In this document: positions 34,374 to 43,477 of the stretch, piece by piece
Layout: each line of letters starts with the position of its first letter
How positions within the stretch are numbered: position 1 is the stretch's first letter
NCBI RefSeq assembly: GCF_000271485.2
Contig: NZ_AKVN02000001.1
Coordinates: 3,621,501 to 3,685,500, forward strand
DNA: 64,000 nt
From: Pelosinus fermentans DSM 17108
GTDB taxonomy: Bacteria; Bacillota; Negativicutes; DSM-13327
Direction: 5' to 3'
Notes under the pieces: generated by a model
The model's input: only the letters and a program-made list of their open reading frames with translations
Databases searched by the model: none
What the model was told of the DNA's origin: nothing
Position numbers and translations under genes: made by a program

Positions 34374-35441
34374 TTATTCTTCTTCATTAAAATACACTTT
34401 ATAAAAGTGCATACCTTTTTCATCATCAAAACCTCGTTCAATAAACTGCATATTGCCAGTCTCTGTTGTAGGGCTTTTTACTTTGATTTCAATTTCAGTA
34501 TCTAGTTTAATCATATTTTTAAATTTCTTTTTTACGCTCTTTACTGCAGGAGTGGAAATCGTAAATCCTTCTGCAGGCACAAATCCTTGATTTGTCTCAT
34601 AATTTTGTTTATGCTCTATAAACTGCTCAATTAATTCCGGCTCTTTTACAACAGATTGTACAAATTCTTCTAAATGAAATTGGTTATGTTTATCAAAATA
34701 CGCGACTGCTTCATTGACAAACACTACCTGATCCTTTTTATCGGCCTGATATATTTCACCATAAATATTTTCTGCAAAATCTCTGCACACCTGCAAACAA
34801 TTTTCCGTATGAAAGTATTCATCCTGCACATTGGTCAAGCGTAAGAATTCATCCTTCCAATATAAAGCTTGATTATCGCCTTTATTTACTGCATCAACAA
34901 TGGCAACCCGATAGCCATCATCTGAATTGGCGTTAAAAATAATACATCCCTTATCCAGCTTTTTAACGTTGATCCCTTTATCACTGCCAATCATAAACTC
35001 ATCTGCATATTTGGTAACTTTTAAGTAGGTTTCCTTTTTTTCTGTTTTAAAAATACCAATTCCATCAGCTTTTTGATCATTGATTATGCAATCTTTAAAA
35101 TACGCCATATAGAATTCTCCGCCTTTAATTTGCGGATGAGAAGATTTCTCATACAGATGTTTTAAGATACTAATGGATTGTTCATAAAAAGTTTCAGGTT
35201 CTATAAAAATACTGCTTACATACATGTATAATTCGTTCAAATGAATATCTGTTTCATGGAAAAACTTATACAATACTTTTTCTTTAAAGGATGATAAAAA
35301 ATATTTTAGCAACAGTTCCTCTACATTGCCATCTTTCATATCATAAGAACTTGGTGAAAGAAAAACACCTTCATCCCGCAACTTATTCCCTACTTTATGT
35401 ATTACTAACTGCTCTAAACTCATACACGAAAAATCAAACAA
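34374..35441 (-). CDS. nucleoid-associated protein, NdpA/YejK family
   Basis: 355 residues matching the 37-kDa nucleoid-associated protein family: an N-terminal LEQLVIHKVGNKLRDEGVF, a middle FYMAYFKDCIINDQKADGIG and KGCIIFNANSDDGYRVAIVD. Members bind DNA; the function in the cell is unclear. The start is TTG 35441, preceded by AAGGATG; the later in-frame ATG (35423) lacks a site. It stands apart from metabolic genes. Confidence 0.8.
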   Translation of the reverse strand: MFDFSCMSLEQLVIHKVGNKLRDEGVFLSPSSYDMKDGNVEELLLKYFLSSFKEKVLYKFFHETDIHLNELYMYVSSIFIEPETFYEQSISILKHLYEKSSHPQIKGGEFYMAYFKDCIINDQKADGIGIFKTEKKETYLKVTKYADEFMIGSDKGINVKKLDKGCIIFNANSDDGYRVAIVDAVNKGDNQALYWKDEFLRLTNVQDEYFHTENCLQVCRDFAENIYGEIYQADKKDQVVFVNEAVAYFDKHNQFHLEEFVQSVVKEPELIEQFIEHKQNYETNQGFVPAEGFTISTPAVKSVKKKFKNMIKLDTEIEIKVKSPTTETGNMQFIERGFDDEKGMHFYKVYFNEEE

Positions 35442-35542
35442 CCTATTTCATCCTTCCTGCTACTGACAAACTTAGTATTTTATTATTGTATCACACTTTT
35501 ATACATTTTCAATCTACATTATGGCTGATAAAGATAAGAAGA

Positions 35543-35588
35543 CCCGCTCTGTGTCTTCTTAGTACTCAGTGCTCTCTGTGCTCAACGT
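35543..35588. repeat. degenerate dispersed repeat, copy H
   Basis: CGCTCTGTGTCTTCTTAG and CAGTGCTCTCTGTGCTCAAC resemble the CTCTGCG/TCTCTGTG arms of the repeat family but no clean inverted ends remain. Confidence 0.35.
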
Positions 35589-35624
35589 CCCAAAAGTTAT
35601 AATTTTTGATGTTATAAGAAAGAA

Positions 35625-35661
35625 AACAGCCTAAATCTCAGGATAAGAGACTTAGACTGCT
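35625..35661 (-). terminator. terminator of the etf-dehydrogenase operon
   Basis: GCAGTCTAAGTCTC and GAGATTTAGGCTGT pair imperfectly, followed by TTTTCTTTCTT on the minus strand, 5 nt after the dehydrogenase stop. Confidence 0.6.
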
Positions 35662-35666
35662 TTTGC

Positions 35667-37094
35667 TTATGATTCAGCAATTGTACCAAGTAGTACGACT
35701 TTTCCAGGATTCATAATGTTATTTGGATCAAAAGCTTCTTTCACTGTTTTTAGGACTTTCTTTTGTCCTTCAGTCATGTGCTTATACATGGCTGATATAC
35801 GTTTTGCACCAATACCATGCTCCCCTGATAAGTTACCTTCAAGAGCATATACAGCATCATAGATTTCAGCTAAAACAGAATCTTTCAAATCATGCCAAGC
35901 ATGTTCATCACGATCTTCACGCAAAATGGTGGCATGAATGTTTCCATCACCAGCATGTCCAGCACTAGGGATTTTGCACTCAAATTTTGCTGCAATTTTT
36001 TCAATCGCATCCAGGGCTGCAGGAATGTTTGCAATTGGCACTACAATATCTTCCATGCAATATACTGGGCTCAGCATACGAAGTGCTTCCGCATAGGCTT
36101 TACGTGATTTCCAAATGCGGTCTTGTGTCGAAATATTATCTGCTACGAATACTTCCAGCGCACCATTTTCTTTACATAGCTTTCCAATGGTTTCATAATC
36201 TTCTTGTACTTGCAGTTCAGTATTGCCATCCACTTCACAGATAATGTATGCGCCTGCATCACTAAATGGCAGCTTTTTATTCAAATACAATTCCGCTGCT
36301 TTAATCGACAAACTATCCATAAATTCAACAGCAGTCGGGATTATACCAGCAGTCATAATCTTAGGTACTACTTTGATAGCAGATTGCATATCTGGGAAAG
36401 GAACCAATAAATCGGCAACATATTGAGGCAATGGCATTAACTTCAGCCAGATTTTTGTAATAATTCCTAGCGTACCTTCTGAGCCAACCATTAAATGTAC
36501 CATATCATAGAAAGTAACATCTTTTACGTTCTTGCCACCGTAAACAACGATTTCCCCATCTGGCATAACCACTTCTAAACCATATACATGACGTCCTGTT
36601 ACACCGTATTTAATTGCTTTGTTACCACCAGCATTTGTTGCAACATTGCCCCCAATGAAGGAAGATTCTGCAGAACAAGGATCACCAGCATAAAAGAGAT
36701 TTAACTCTTTCGCTTCTTTTTGCACTTCTCCTGTTGTAACACCAGGCTCTAAGACCATGAATAAATTTTCTTTGTCGATTTCTAGAATTTTATTCATTTT
36801 TTCTAATGATAATACCATACCACCATGGAGTGGAACAGCACCTGCTGCAAGTCCAGAACCGCCGCCTCTAGGCGTAATGGGGACCAATTCACGATTTGCC
36901 AGCTTCACAACTTCAGCAATCTGCTGGGCATTTTCCGGTTTTATAACAACTTCAGGCATTTTCTCCCAAAGTTTATCAGATGTTTCATCACGAGAGTACA
37001 TTTCCATTTTTTCTTCATCTACAACTACGTTGGCTTTACCTAGAATTGCTTCTAATTGTTTAATAATGTTCTCTGTTATTTTGTTAAATTGCAT
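35667..37094 (-). CDS. FAD-linked lactate/glycolate dehydrogenase, GlcD-like
   Basis: 475-residue flavoprotein of the D-lactate dehydrogenase/glycolate oxidase GlcD family. The FAD-binding domain has PITPRGGGSGLAAGAVPLHG and YGVTGRHVYGLEVVMPDGE; the catalytic C-terminal half has GHAGDGNIHATIL and LSGEHGIGAKR. ATG 37094 has AAGGAGG upstream. The gene is coupled to etfA and etfB, the arrangement of the LDH-Etf complexes of anaerobes that oxidise lactate with NAD by electron confurcation with reduced ferredoxin. No ferredoxin-domain extension is seen. Glycolate or another 2-hydroxyacid remains possible. Confidence 0.87.
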   Translation of the reverse strand: MQFNKITENIIKQLEAILGKANVVVDEEKMEMYSRDETSDKLWEKMPEVVIKPENAQQIAEVVKLANRELVPITPRGGGSGLAAGAVPLHGGMVLSLEKMNKILEIDKENLFMVLEPGVTTGEVQKEAKELNLFYAGDPCSAESSFIGGNVATNAGGNKAIKYGVTGRHVYGLEVVMPDGEIVVYGGKNVKDVTFYDMVHLMVGSEGTLGIITKIWLKLMPLPQYVADLLVPFPDMQSAIKVVPKIMTAGIIPTAVEFMDSLSIKAAELYLNKKLPFSDAGAYIICEVDGNTELQVQEDYETIGKLCKENGALEVFVADNISTQDRIWKSRKAYAEALRMLSPVYCMEDIVVPIANIPAALDAIEKIAAKFECKIPSAGHAGDGNIHATILREDRDEHAWHDLKDSVLAEIYDAVYALEGNLSGEHGIGAKRISAMYKHMTEGQKKVLKTVKEAFDPNNIMNPGKVVLLGTIAES

Positions 37095-37110
37095 TACTAC
37101 CCCTACCTCC

Positions 37111-38154
37111 TTATGCACTCGCTTTTATTTTTTTGACTGTTTCAATCAGCATAGGCATCACTTCAAATACATCGCCCACAATACCGAAGTCGGCCACTTT
37201 GAAGATTTGTGCTTCAGGGTCTTTATTGATTGCCACAATAACATCCGAGGTCTGCATACCTGCTAAGAATTGAATTTTACCTGCTATACCTGCAGCAATA
37301 ATTAGTTTAGGAGACACGGTCTTACCAGATAGGCCAACCTGATGGGGATACGTAGACCAGCCAAGCTCAACTGCATCACGAGTAGCACCCACAGCAGCTC
37401 CCATTAGCTCTGCCAATTCTTCTATTAATTTGAAACCTGCGGCATTTTTCATTCCCTTGCCACCGGCAATAATGATATCTGCTTCTTCAATACTTACTGC
37501 TTGCGTAGTATCGATTATGAACTCCAGGAACTTTTCAACTGTCATTGTTGTTGCACCTGCATAATTTTTAACAATGATTTGACCGGTTCTAGAAGTATCT
37601 ACAGGAGATTGCTTGGCAGATCTTGGACGTACGGTTGCCATTTGTGGACGTGTATCAGGCGTCTTAATGGTAGCCATAATATTGCCGCCAATCGCTGGAC
37701 GAGTTTGTAATAACAGCTTTGTATCAGGATCGACAGTAAGTTCTGTGCAGTCAGCTGTTAAACCAGTATTGGTTTTAGCTGCAACTAAAGGCATTACCGT
37801 ACGGCCCGTAGTTGTTGCACCAGCGATGATAACTTCTGGTTTTTCTTCATTCACTAAACGAGTAATTGCATTACTGTAAGGCTGGGTTAAGAAGTTCTTG
37901 AAAATAGGATCTTGGATGAAAAATACTTTATCAGCACCACGAAGAATGACTTCGTCCATATTCTCAATTTCATCACCTAGTAGTACACAGGCAAGTTCAC
38001 AGCCAAGGTCATCGGCAATGCCCCGTCCCCAAGTTAAGAGTTCAAAAGTAACGGCTTGAATTTTACCATCCCGTTGTTCACCTAGTATAAATACACCCTT
38101 AAAGTCGGAAAGATTCTTAGCTTCTGCTATGCTGCAATTTACATACATTGACAT
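37111..38154 (-). CDS. etfA: electron transfer flavoprotein alpha subunit
   Basis: 347 residues. The C-terminal FAD domain shows VGLSGKTVSPKLIIAAGIAG followed by IQFLAGMQTSDVIVAINKDP and FKVADFGIVGDVFEVMP, typical of EtfA. There is no N-terminal 4Fe-4S ferredoxin extension, unlike the Etf alpha of some bifurcating complexes. It passes electrons between the dehydrogenase encoded downstream and its partner acceptors. Preceded by etfB with an 18-nt gap. Confidence 0.92.
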   Translation of the reverse strand: MSMYVNCSIAEAKNLSDFKGVFILGEQRDGKIQAVTFELLTWGRGIADDLGCELACVLLGDEIENMDEVILRGADKVFFIQDPIFKNFLTQPYSNAITRLVNEEKPEVIIAGATTTGRTVMPLVAAKTNTGLTADCTELTVDPDTKLLLQTRPAIGGNIMATIKTPDTRPQMATVRPRSAKQSPVDTSRTGQIIVKNYAGATTMTVEKFLEFIIDTTQAVSIEEADIIIAGGKGMKNAAGFKLIEELAELMGAAVGATRDAVELGWSTYPHQVGLSGKTVSPKLIIAAGIAGKIQFLAGMQTSDVIVAINKDPEAQIFKVADFGIVGDVFEVMPMLIETVKKIKASA

Positions 38155-38172
38155 CTTTATTGTTACCTCCTT

Positions 38173-38961
38173 TTATAAAACATCCTTTTGAACTAAGAAC
38201 GACATCAATTCATCAATTGGCTGCATTGTCGCATTGGCTTTAACCATAATCGTATCCCGAGATAGTTTAGGGCTGAAAATTTTAACCACGCGAGTTGGTG
38301 ATCCAGTTAGACCAAGCTCACTTTTATCAAAACCAAGTTCGGCATTCCCAAGCATTGGAACTTCAACTTTCTTTGCTTTCAACTTACCGTCTAATGTAGG
38401 GAATCCTGTATCACTAATATCTTTATTTACAGAAACTAATACTGGGAAAGTAACTTGAACTCTTTCAAAACCACTCTCAACAGTACGTTTAACAATAACA
38501 CCATCTTCTAACACTTCTAAGGCAGAGACATAGGTTTGGGCAGGGACCCCTAGGTAGTGAGCAATCATGGCGGCGGTCTGACCAGTTTCGCCATCAGTAG
38601 CCCGCTCTCCACAGAGAATCATATCAAAATCGCCGGTCTTCTTGATAGCTGCAGCAATAACTTTGGCTGTTGCAATGGTATCGGAACCAGCAAACTCTCT
38701 GCCTGATACTAAAATCCCATCATCAGCCCCCATTGCAATTGCTTCTTTGATTGCTTTCATTGCTGAGATTGGCCCCATGCTAACAGCAGTGATTTTGACA
38801 TCAGGATAGGTATTCTTAATTCGAATTGCCTCAGCCAATGCATTTTCATCTAAGGGGTTAATAATCGTATCTTTACCAGTACGCACCATGACACCGGTTA
38901 CAGGATCTAATTTGACCGAATCAGTTCCGGGAACCTGTTTGACAAGAACTATAATTTTCAA
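38173..38961 (-). CDS. etfB: electron transfer flavoprotein beta subunit
   Basis: 262 residues. The start is TTG 38961, 7 nt after AGGAGGTG, giving MKIIVLVKQVPGTDSVKLDP; the longer frame upstream to 39030 is not protein-like. CGERATDGETGQTAAMIAHYLG and VKRTVESGFERVQVTFPVL are Etf beta motifs. The ATDGETGQ nucleotide-binding loop could bind FAD or AMP, so bifurcation cannot be decided by eye. Confidence 0.92.
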   Translation of the reverse strand: MKIIVLVKQVPGTDSVKLDPVTGVMVRTGKDTIINPLDENALAEAIRIKNTYPDVKITAVSMGPISAMKAIKEAIAMGADDGILVSGREFAGSDTIATAKVIAAAIKKTGDFDMILCGERATDGETGQTAAMIAHYLGVPAQTYVSALEVLEDGVIVKRTVESGFERVQVTFPVLVSVNKDISDTGFPTLDGKLKAKKVEVPMLGNAELGFDKSELGLTGSPTRVVKIFSPKLSRDTIMVKANATMQPIDELMSFLVQKDVL

Positions 38962-39310
38962 ATAAATACACCTCCTATTATATTCTGTGAAATTACGGGG
39001 AATTTTACACTTGCATATATATTTCCACAATATTGTTTAAATATTGCAAAAAGCCAAAATAAACTGTATTTAGTGAATTTAGTATTTAATCGGACAATTC
39101 TTGTTTTTTATTTTACAACAGAAAATACAGGAGGTAAAATCTTTTATAGTAATCGAACCCATGCGTTTTAGCTATATGTAATTGTGAAGTAATTCTCATG
39201 TAGAATGTTACTTTTTTAACTTACTTAATTCTAAATCGTTACCATTGCCGGAGCCTGATCCTTACTCACTTTCCAGCAAAATCAACTTTGTTCGGTGATT
39301 TCACAATCTA
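38962..39310. promoter_or_regulatory. upstream region of etfB with possible operator
   Basis: This 350-bp AT-rich gap has no gene. CAATATT-GTTTA-AATATTG at 39028-39046 is a perfect 7-bp dyad about 70 nt upstream of the etfB start and could be a binding site for the lactate-operon regulator. No clear sigma-A or sigma-54 promoter was recognised. Confidence 0.3.
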
Positions 39311-39351
39311 AAAAATGGTTGTTTTCTGTTTTCCAGAAAACAACCATTTTT
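39311..39351. terminator. hairpin terminator after the FliK-like gene
   Basis: AAAAATGGTTGTTTTCTG and CAGAAAACAACCATTTTT form an 18-bp perfect stem with T runs on both strands, 18 nt after the stop at 39369. Confidence 0.65.
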
Positions 39352-39368
39352 CACATATTACGTGAAAA

Positions 39369-41240
39369 TTAAATTTTGTTAATCATAATATTTGTGAGTG
39401 TAAGAGTCGTATCCTCAATACTTTTTCGAATGTCTGGCAAGCTTTGCTTAAATTCACTAATTGCTTCCGTATCAGGAAAGATGACTCGCAAATCTAATTT
39501 ATTTTCTTCATATAAACGAAATACGCTATCCACAATACCAATATTTTGCGTATCCACACTTACTCTCATCCATGTCTCAAATTGTCGTTTTGTACCCTGA
39601 TTATTATTTTCTTTTTCTTGATGATAAATATGAATATGAGTAGGGTAGGATGTTCCATCGGCAAAATAGAGTGGTACGGAAAAGGACAATGTTTTATGAT
39701 CGACTTGTCTTTCCGTCTCACCGGCGATTGATTTATACAGAGAATGAGCTAATTCTTTTATGATACTTGCCGACCTTTGCAAATTTTGTGAATCCGCATT
39801 TTGCCATGGCTCAGCTCCTGCAGCTTTTAATAACACCCATATTTTCGATAATTCAGGCAGTTTACTTTTAGCTGCCATATCCTGCAATGCTTGGGGTATA
39901 TTTTGCTCCATGGTCTTTGTTAGTTGCTCTAATCCAGACTGAGCCTTCTCCAATAGTTTCCCTTGATTGAAAGACAGCTGTTGATTAATCTGCTTCATAA
40001 GTGTTGTTAATTGCTCAATCGTTGTAGTGGCCCCTGCTAATTGCTTTGCAACTTGCGCCAGTAAATCTGCTGCTGGAGATGCCAAAGATTTCGCCGTCAT
40101 ATTTTCGGCCAAATTTGATACAAGGTTTTTGACTTGTTCCGATATTTTTCCGTTTAATAGCGCTGCATTCTCAAGAGTTTTACCTAAGGTCACTAGACTT
40201 TGTTCTGTTATCCCCTGCTTAATGAGCTGCTGCACCGCTTTGCCAATTTCCGGCGGCAAACTTTGCCCAAAAGCTTCTAGCTTTGCAGCCACCGCACTTT
40301 TGTCAGGCGATGCTTTCATCTCCTGTAGAAGATCCTCTAATGCATTTGCAGCTTGCTGAAGAACCTTTGGTGCAATATCCTTAAATTGCTGAGCATCCAC
40401 CGCTTTTGCAACTGACCAGATCTCAGGTAGATCGGGCAAGCCGCTTTCTGCTGCTTGCTGCTGTGTCAGCGGTATCTTACTTTCCAACATTTTCATCAAT
40501 TGGATAACAGCCTTCTGGTCATTTTCCGTAAGCTGACTCATATTCTCTGGCATAATTTGCTGCAATAATTGTTTTGCGATCTGTTTTACATCACCTTGTG
40601 ATAAACTGCTGCTCCCAGTTAACTGTTTAGCTAGCTGCAATATTATATTTTCTTGGCTATCGCTGCCGAATTGCTGCAGTTTTTTTGAAGAGAGCTGCTG
40701 TAAAAATTGTTCTACAGCCTGCTTAAGATTGCTTTGAACCAAAACCGTTCCTTCTTTTGCTAATAACAGCAATTGATTGGCTAATTGATCAGGGGACATT
40801 CCATCTTGCCCTTTTAGAAATTCTGCTACTTTATTTAAAAAAAGTTTTATATCTTGATACTTATCCTGCTGCAAGGTTAGAGCTAATTCTAAGCTATTTC
40901 CTAAGTTGTGGAGCTGCTCTGCGATATTTTTTTGTGCTTTTAATAAGTAATCCATCCCCTGGGATACATCTTTTGTTGACGACATTTGCTGCAAAAGCTG
41001 CTGGACGATTTTCTTTATATCCTCTGGCAATGATTGCAGTAATTGTTCCCGATTTTGCAGTGATTTTGCTAAGTCCGCCAGCTTTGTCTTTATACTATCT
41101 TCTAAATTAACTTGAAAATCCTTTTGTACCAATTGATTGCTACTCGATAATTCACTCACTTCTTGAGATCGTTGAGCATTCCCTACTTGAGCAGTTTCTG
41201 TAACCTTTCCAGGCGTCTGAGGAGTCTTCCCGATTTCCAT
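39369..41240 (-). CDS. Gln-rich helical protein with FliK-like C-terminus
   Basis: 623 residues. Residues 1 to about 500 are low-complexity helical sequence rich in Gln, Leu, Lys and Ala, with repeated ADLLAQVAKQLA- and QQLLQQ-type segments. The last 110 residues resemble the folded C-terminal domain of flagellar hook-length control protein FliK (FETWMRVSVDTQNIGIVDSV, then LDLRVIFPDTEAISEFKQSL and IRKSIE). FliK sets hook length by secretion as a molecular ruler. No other flagellar gene is near, so this could be an isolated FliK or a related secreted ruler. ATG with GAGGTG. Confidence 0.55.
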   Translation of the reverse strand: MEIGKTPQTPGKVTETAQVGNAQRSQEVSELSSSNQLVQKDFQVNLEDSIKTKLADLAKSLQNREQLLQSLPEDIKKIVQQLLQQMSSTKDVSQGMDYLLKAQKNIAEQLHNLGNSLELALTLQQDKYQDIKLFLNKVAEFLKGQDGMSPDQLANQLLLLAKEGTVLVQSNLKQAVEQFLQQLSSKKLQQFGSDSQENIILQLAKQLTGSSSLSQGDVKQIAKQLLQQIMPENMSQLTENDQKAVIQLMKMLESKIPLTQQQAAESGLPDLPEIWSVAKAVDAQQFKDIAPKVLQQAANALEDLLQEMKASPDKSAVAAKLEAFGQSLPPEIGKAVQQLIKQGITEQSLVTLGKTLENAALLNGKISEQVKNLVSNLAENMTAKSLASPAADLLAQVAKQLAGATTTIEQLTTLMKQINQQLSFNQGKLLEKAQSGLEQLTKTMEQNIPQALQDMAAKSKLPELSKIWVLLKAAGAEPWQNADSQNLQRSASIIKELAHSLYKSIAGETERQVDHKTLSFSVPLYFADGTSYPTHIHIYHQEKENNNQGTKRQFETWMRVSVDTQNIGIVDSVFRLYEENKLDLRVIFPDTEAISEFKQSLPDIRKSIEDTTLTLTNIMINKI

Positions 41241-41355
41241 GTATCCACCTCTATTTCAGCATCCATTATATTATAATACCAGTATACGGTAAACGACTGT
41301 AGAATCCTAGTCTAAAATTGCGAAAACCCTAAAGCGTCTAAGAAAAAAGCCTTTT

Positions 41356-41500
41356 GAACCGCGAAGACACAAAGATCACGAAGAACACTAAGATGAATAT
41401 TCCGCCCCGTCTTTTAAAAAGATAAAACATTATGGAGGCATAAAGAAAAGATCAATATCCCTTCGCGTTCTTCACATTTCTTCGTGACCTTCGCGTTTAT
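41356..41500. repeat. dispersed repeat, long copy I
   Basis: GAACCGCGAAGACACAAAGA at the left and TTCGTGACCTTCGCGTT at the right are inverted, with inner GAAGAACAC and GTTCTTC arms. At 145 bp it is the longest copy, with a non-repeat insert between the arms. Confidence 0.55.
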
Positions 41501-41530
41501 TATTGCTTTTTATCTTTCTCTATTTATAAA

Positions 41531-41565
41531 AAAACCAGCCTGCAGGATGAATGCAGGCTGGTTTA
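41531..41565. terminator. hairpin terminator
   Basis: AAAACCAGCCTGCA and TGCAGGCTGGTTT form a 13-bp stem with a short loop, 26 nt after the DedA-family gene stop. Confidence 0.65.
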
Positions 41566-41591
41566 TAACTACAAATTGATCTACGATATGA

Positions 41592-42167
41592 TTAGCTTAA
41601 TTTTCTTTGAGGAACTTTTCTCATCACAGCAATTGCCACAGCAAGAAGAACAATAAAGATGATTACGCCAATCATAAAAGTATTGGAGTAAGTCTTAATT
41701 AGTTCAATTGCTTGTGGACCGTAATAAAAGATCAAGATTCCCTCCAAGAGAAATCTTTTTCCTCTTCCAAATACGGAAGCGATTAAAAAGACTACCATAT
41801 TAATGCGAAAGACACCGGAACTAATGCTGACAAATTTATAAGGAATTGGTGCCAGAGCAGCAAGAAAAATAGCCCATCCCCCATACTGCTCCAGCCAGCC
41901 GTTAATTTTCTCTACGTATTTATTTGGAACATATTTTTTTACAGCAATAATCCCGTACTTATTACCAATAAAGTATCCAACAATTCCACCTAATACTGAA
42001 CCGACAGTCGCAATGATCGAATAATAAATCGCTTTTTCAGGAACTGACAAAGCCATAGGGACTAATAGCAGGTCAGGTAAAATCGGTGAGAAAATCGATT
42101 CGATAAAGGATATGATAAAGAGTCCCAATACCCCAAAATTCTGAAAGAATACTATTAATTGTTCCAC
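41592..42167 (-). CDS. DedA/YqaA-family membrane protein
   Basis: 191 residues with about five membrane segments. FIESIFSPILPDLLLVPMAL and YGGWAIFLAALAPIPYKFVS followed by ISSGVFRINMVVF are the VTT/DedA-type re-entrant loop regions, in the short YqaA variant. DedA proteins are linked to undecaprenyl-phosphate or phospholipid translocation and membrane homeostasis. Single gene with its own terminator. Confidence 0.8.
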   Translation of the reverse strand: MEQLIVFFQNFGVLGLFIISFIESIFSPILPDLLLVPMALSVPEKAIYYSIIATVGSVLGGIVGYFIGNKYGIIAVKKYVPNKYVEKINGWLEQYGGWAIFLAALAPIPYKFVSISSGVFRINMVVFLIASVFGRGKRFLLEGILIFYYGPQAIELIKTYSNTFMIGVIIFIVLLAVAIAVMRKVPQRKLS

Positions 42168-42335
42168 TACTACACCTCAATAAAAATATACGTTATAGAA
42201 GTATTATATACTAAATCCAATTAGAATGTATATAATACGCATTATTTTCCTAAATTCTATTACTCATTTTTCTCGATTTACGATATACTATAGACTTAAA
42301 CTATTTGTACATCATACATGAAGAGGTGATACTGA

Positions 42336-42713
42336 TTGCAAAACCTACTAAAAACAGCAGGGCAAATATTCTTATTATGGTTTATTTATTTTATCAGTAC
42401 GTGGACAGTAGAGTTCTTTCACTTGCCAATACCAGGCAGTGTGCTGGGCATGCTTCTTTTATTTGCGCTGCTCTCTGGGGGAATCATTAAAGAACAATGG
42501 CTTGCTCTCGGCGCAAATCCATTACTTAAACATTTGTCTTTTTTCTTCATTCCTATCGCTGTCGGACTCATGGAATGGGGAGATTTATTTACTCAAAAAG
42601 GACATCTTCTCTTCTTGCCTTTAGTTATCAGCGCTTTAGTCGCTTTAATTGCAACTGGAATTGTCGTTCAACTTCTAACTAAATCTTGCGAAAAAGAGGG
42701 AGGAGCGGACTAA
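42336..42713 (+). CDS. lrgA: holin-like LrgA/CidA family protein
   Basis: 125 residues with four membrane segments and the signature LPIPGSVLGMLLLFALLSGG. LrgA/CidA proteins modulate murein hydrolase export and, in several species, pyruvate uptake with LrgB. TTG start with AGAGGTG 6 nt upstream. The last codons overlap the ribosome site of lrgB. Confidence 0.85.
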   Translation: MQNLLKTAGQIFLLWFIYFISTWTVEFFHLPIPGSVLGMLLLFALLSGGIIKEQWLALGANPLLKHLSFFFIPIAVGLMEWGDLFTQKGHLLFLPLVISALVALIATGIVVQLLTKSCEKEGGAD

Positions 42714-42714
42714 T

Positions 42715-43410
42715 TTGCCTACTACAATGTTGATTTTTCTTACGATTCTTCTTACTGTTATATTATATCTCATTAGCCGAAAAATATTTTTACACACTAA
42801 AAATCCCATATTCAATCCAGTATTATTAAGTACTACAGTCATTATAATTGTTTTCCATTACACAGGCATTACCTTTGAACAATACACACCAGGTAAAGAT
42901 ATTATGACCTTTTTGCTGGGTCCTGCTACCGTGGCCTTAGCTTTGCCTCTTTATTTAAATCGCGCAGTACTGCTCCAAGCCTTGTTTCCAATACTATTTG
43001 GTATATGCTTTGGCGCTCTGGCAACCCTGACAACAGCTGTTTTACTGGCAAAATTTAGTGGCCTTGATGCTCTTATCGTTGCATCCATCGCTCCAAAATC
43101 CATAACAGCTCCTATTGCGATTGAGATTTCTCGCCTAACCGGCGGCGATCCAGCTATTGCTGTTGCCTTCGTAGTCTTTACAGGCACCTTAGGTTCTATC
43201 ATTGGACCTAGTCTTCTTTCTTCCTGTAAAATAACAAATCCAATCGCCAGGGGATTAGCCATGGGAGTTACTTCTCATGGGCAAGGTACGGCCACCATTC
43301 TCCAAGAAGGGGCACTTCAAGGCGCTATGGCAGGAGTAGCCATGGCTGTAGCCGCTATCTTCATTTCTTTTATCGCCCCTATATATATTCCTTGGCTAGT
43401 TCATTTATAA
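42715..43410 (+). CDS. lrgB: LrgB/CidB family membrane protein
   Basis: 231 residues with six to eight membrane segments. SIAPKSITAPIAIEISRLTG and MGVTSHGQGTATILQEGALQ are family motifs. It acts with LrgA in the membrane as an antiholin-like or pyruvate-transport pair. TTG start one nt after the lrgA stop, with GGGAGGAG upstream; the pair is one operon. Confidence 0.88.
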   Translation: MPTTMLIFLTILLTVILYLISRKIFLHTKNPIFNPVLLSTTVIIIVFHYTGITFEQYTPGKDIMTFLLGPATVALALPLYLNRAVLLQALFPILFGICFGALATLTTAVLLAKFSGLDALIVASIAPKSITAPIAIEISRLTGGDPAIAVAFVVFTGTLGSIIGPSLLSSCKITNPIARGLAMGVTSHGQGTATILQEGALQGAMAGVAMAVAAIFISFIAPIYIPWLVHL

Positions 43411-43415
43411 AGAAA

Positions 43416-43455
43416 GAGGCAGCTAGTGAAGCGTCCTGCTTCTCCTAGTTGCCTC
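43416..43455. terminator. bidirectional hairpin between lrgB and the reductase gene
   Basis: GAGGCAGCTAGTGAAGC and GCTTCTCCTAGTTGCCTC pair with small mismatches between two convergent genes. Confidence 0.55.
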
Positions 43456-43477
43456 ACTCACTTATTGTTACCAATCC

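Noticed and set aside
36757-37266. 169-codon plus-strand frame over the dehydrogenase/etfA junction
   Set aside because: Antisense to two recognised genes, with no start signal.
39132-39180. Short plus-strand gene after AGGAGG near 39131
   Set aside because: The nearest ATG is too far from the site and opens only six codons.
42951-43262. 103-codon minus-strand frame over lrgB
   Set aside because: Shadow of the LrgB coding frame; no ribosome site and no protein-like pattern.
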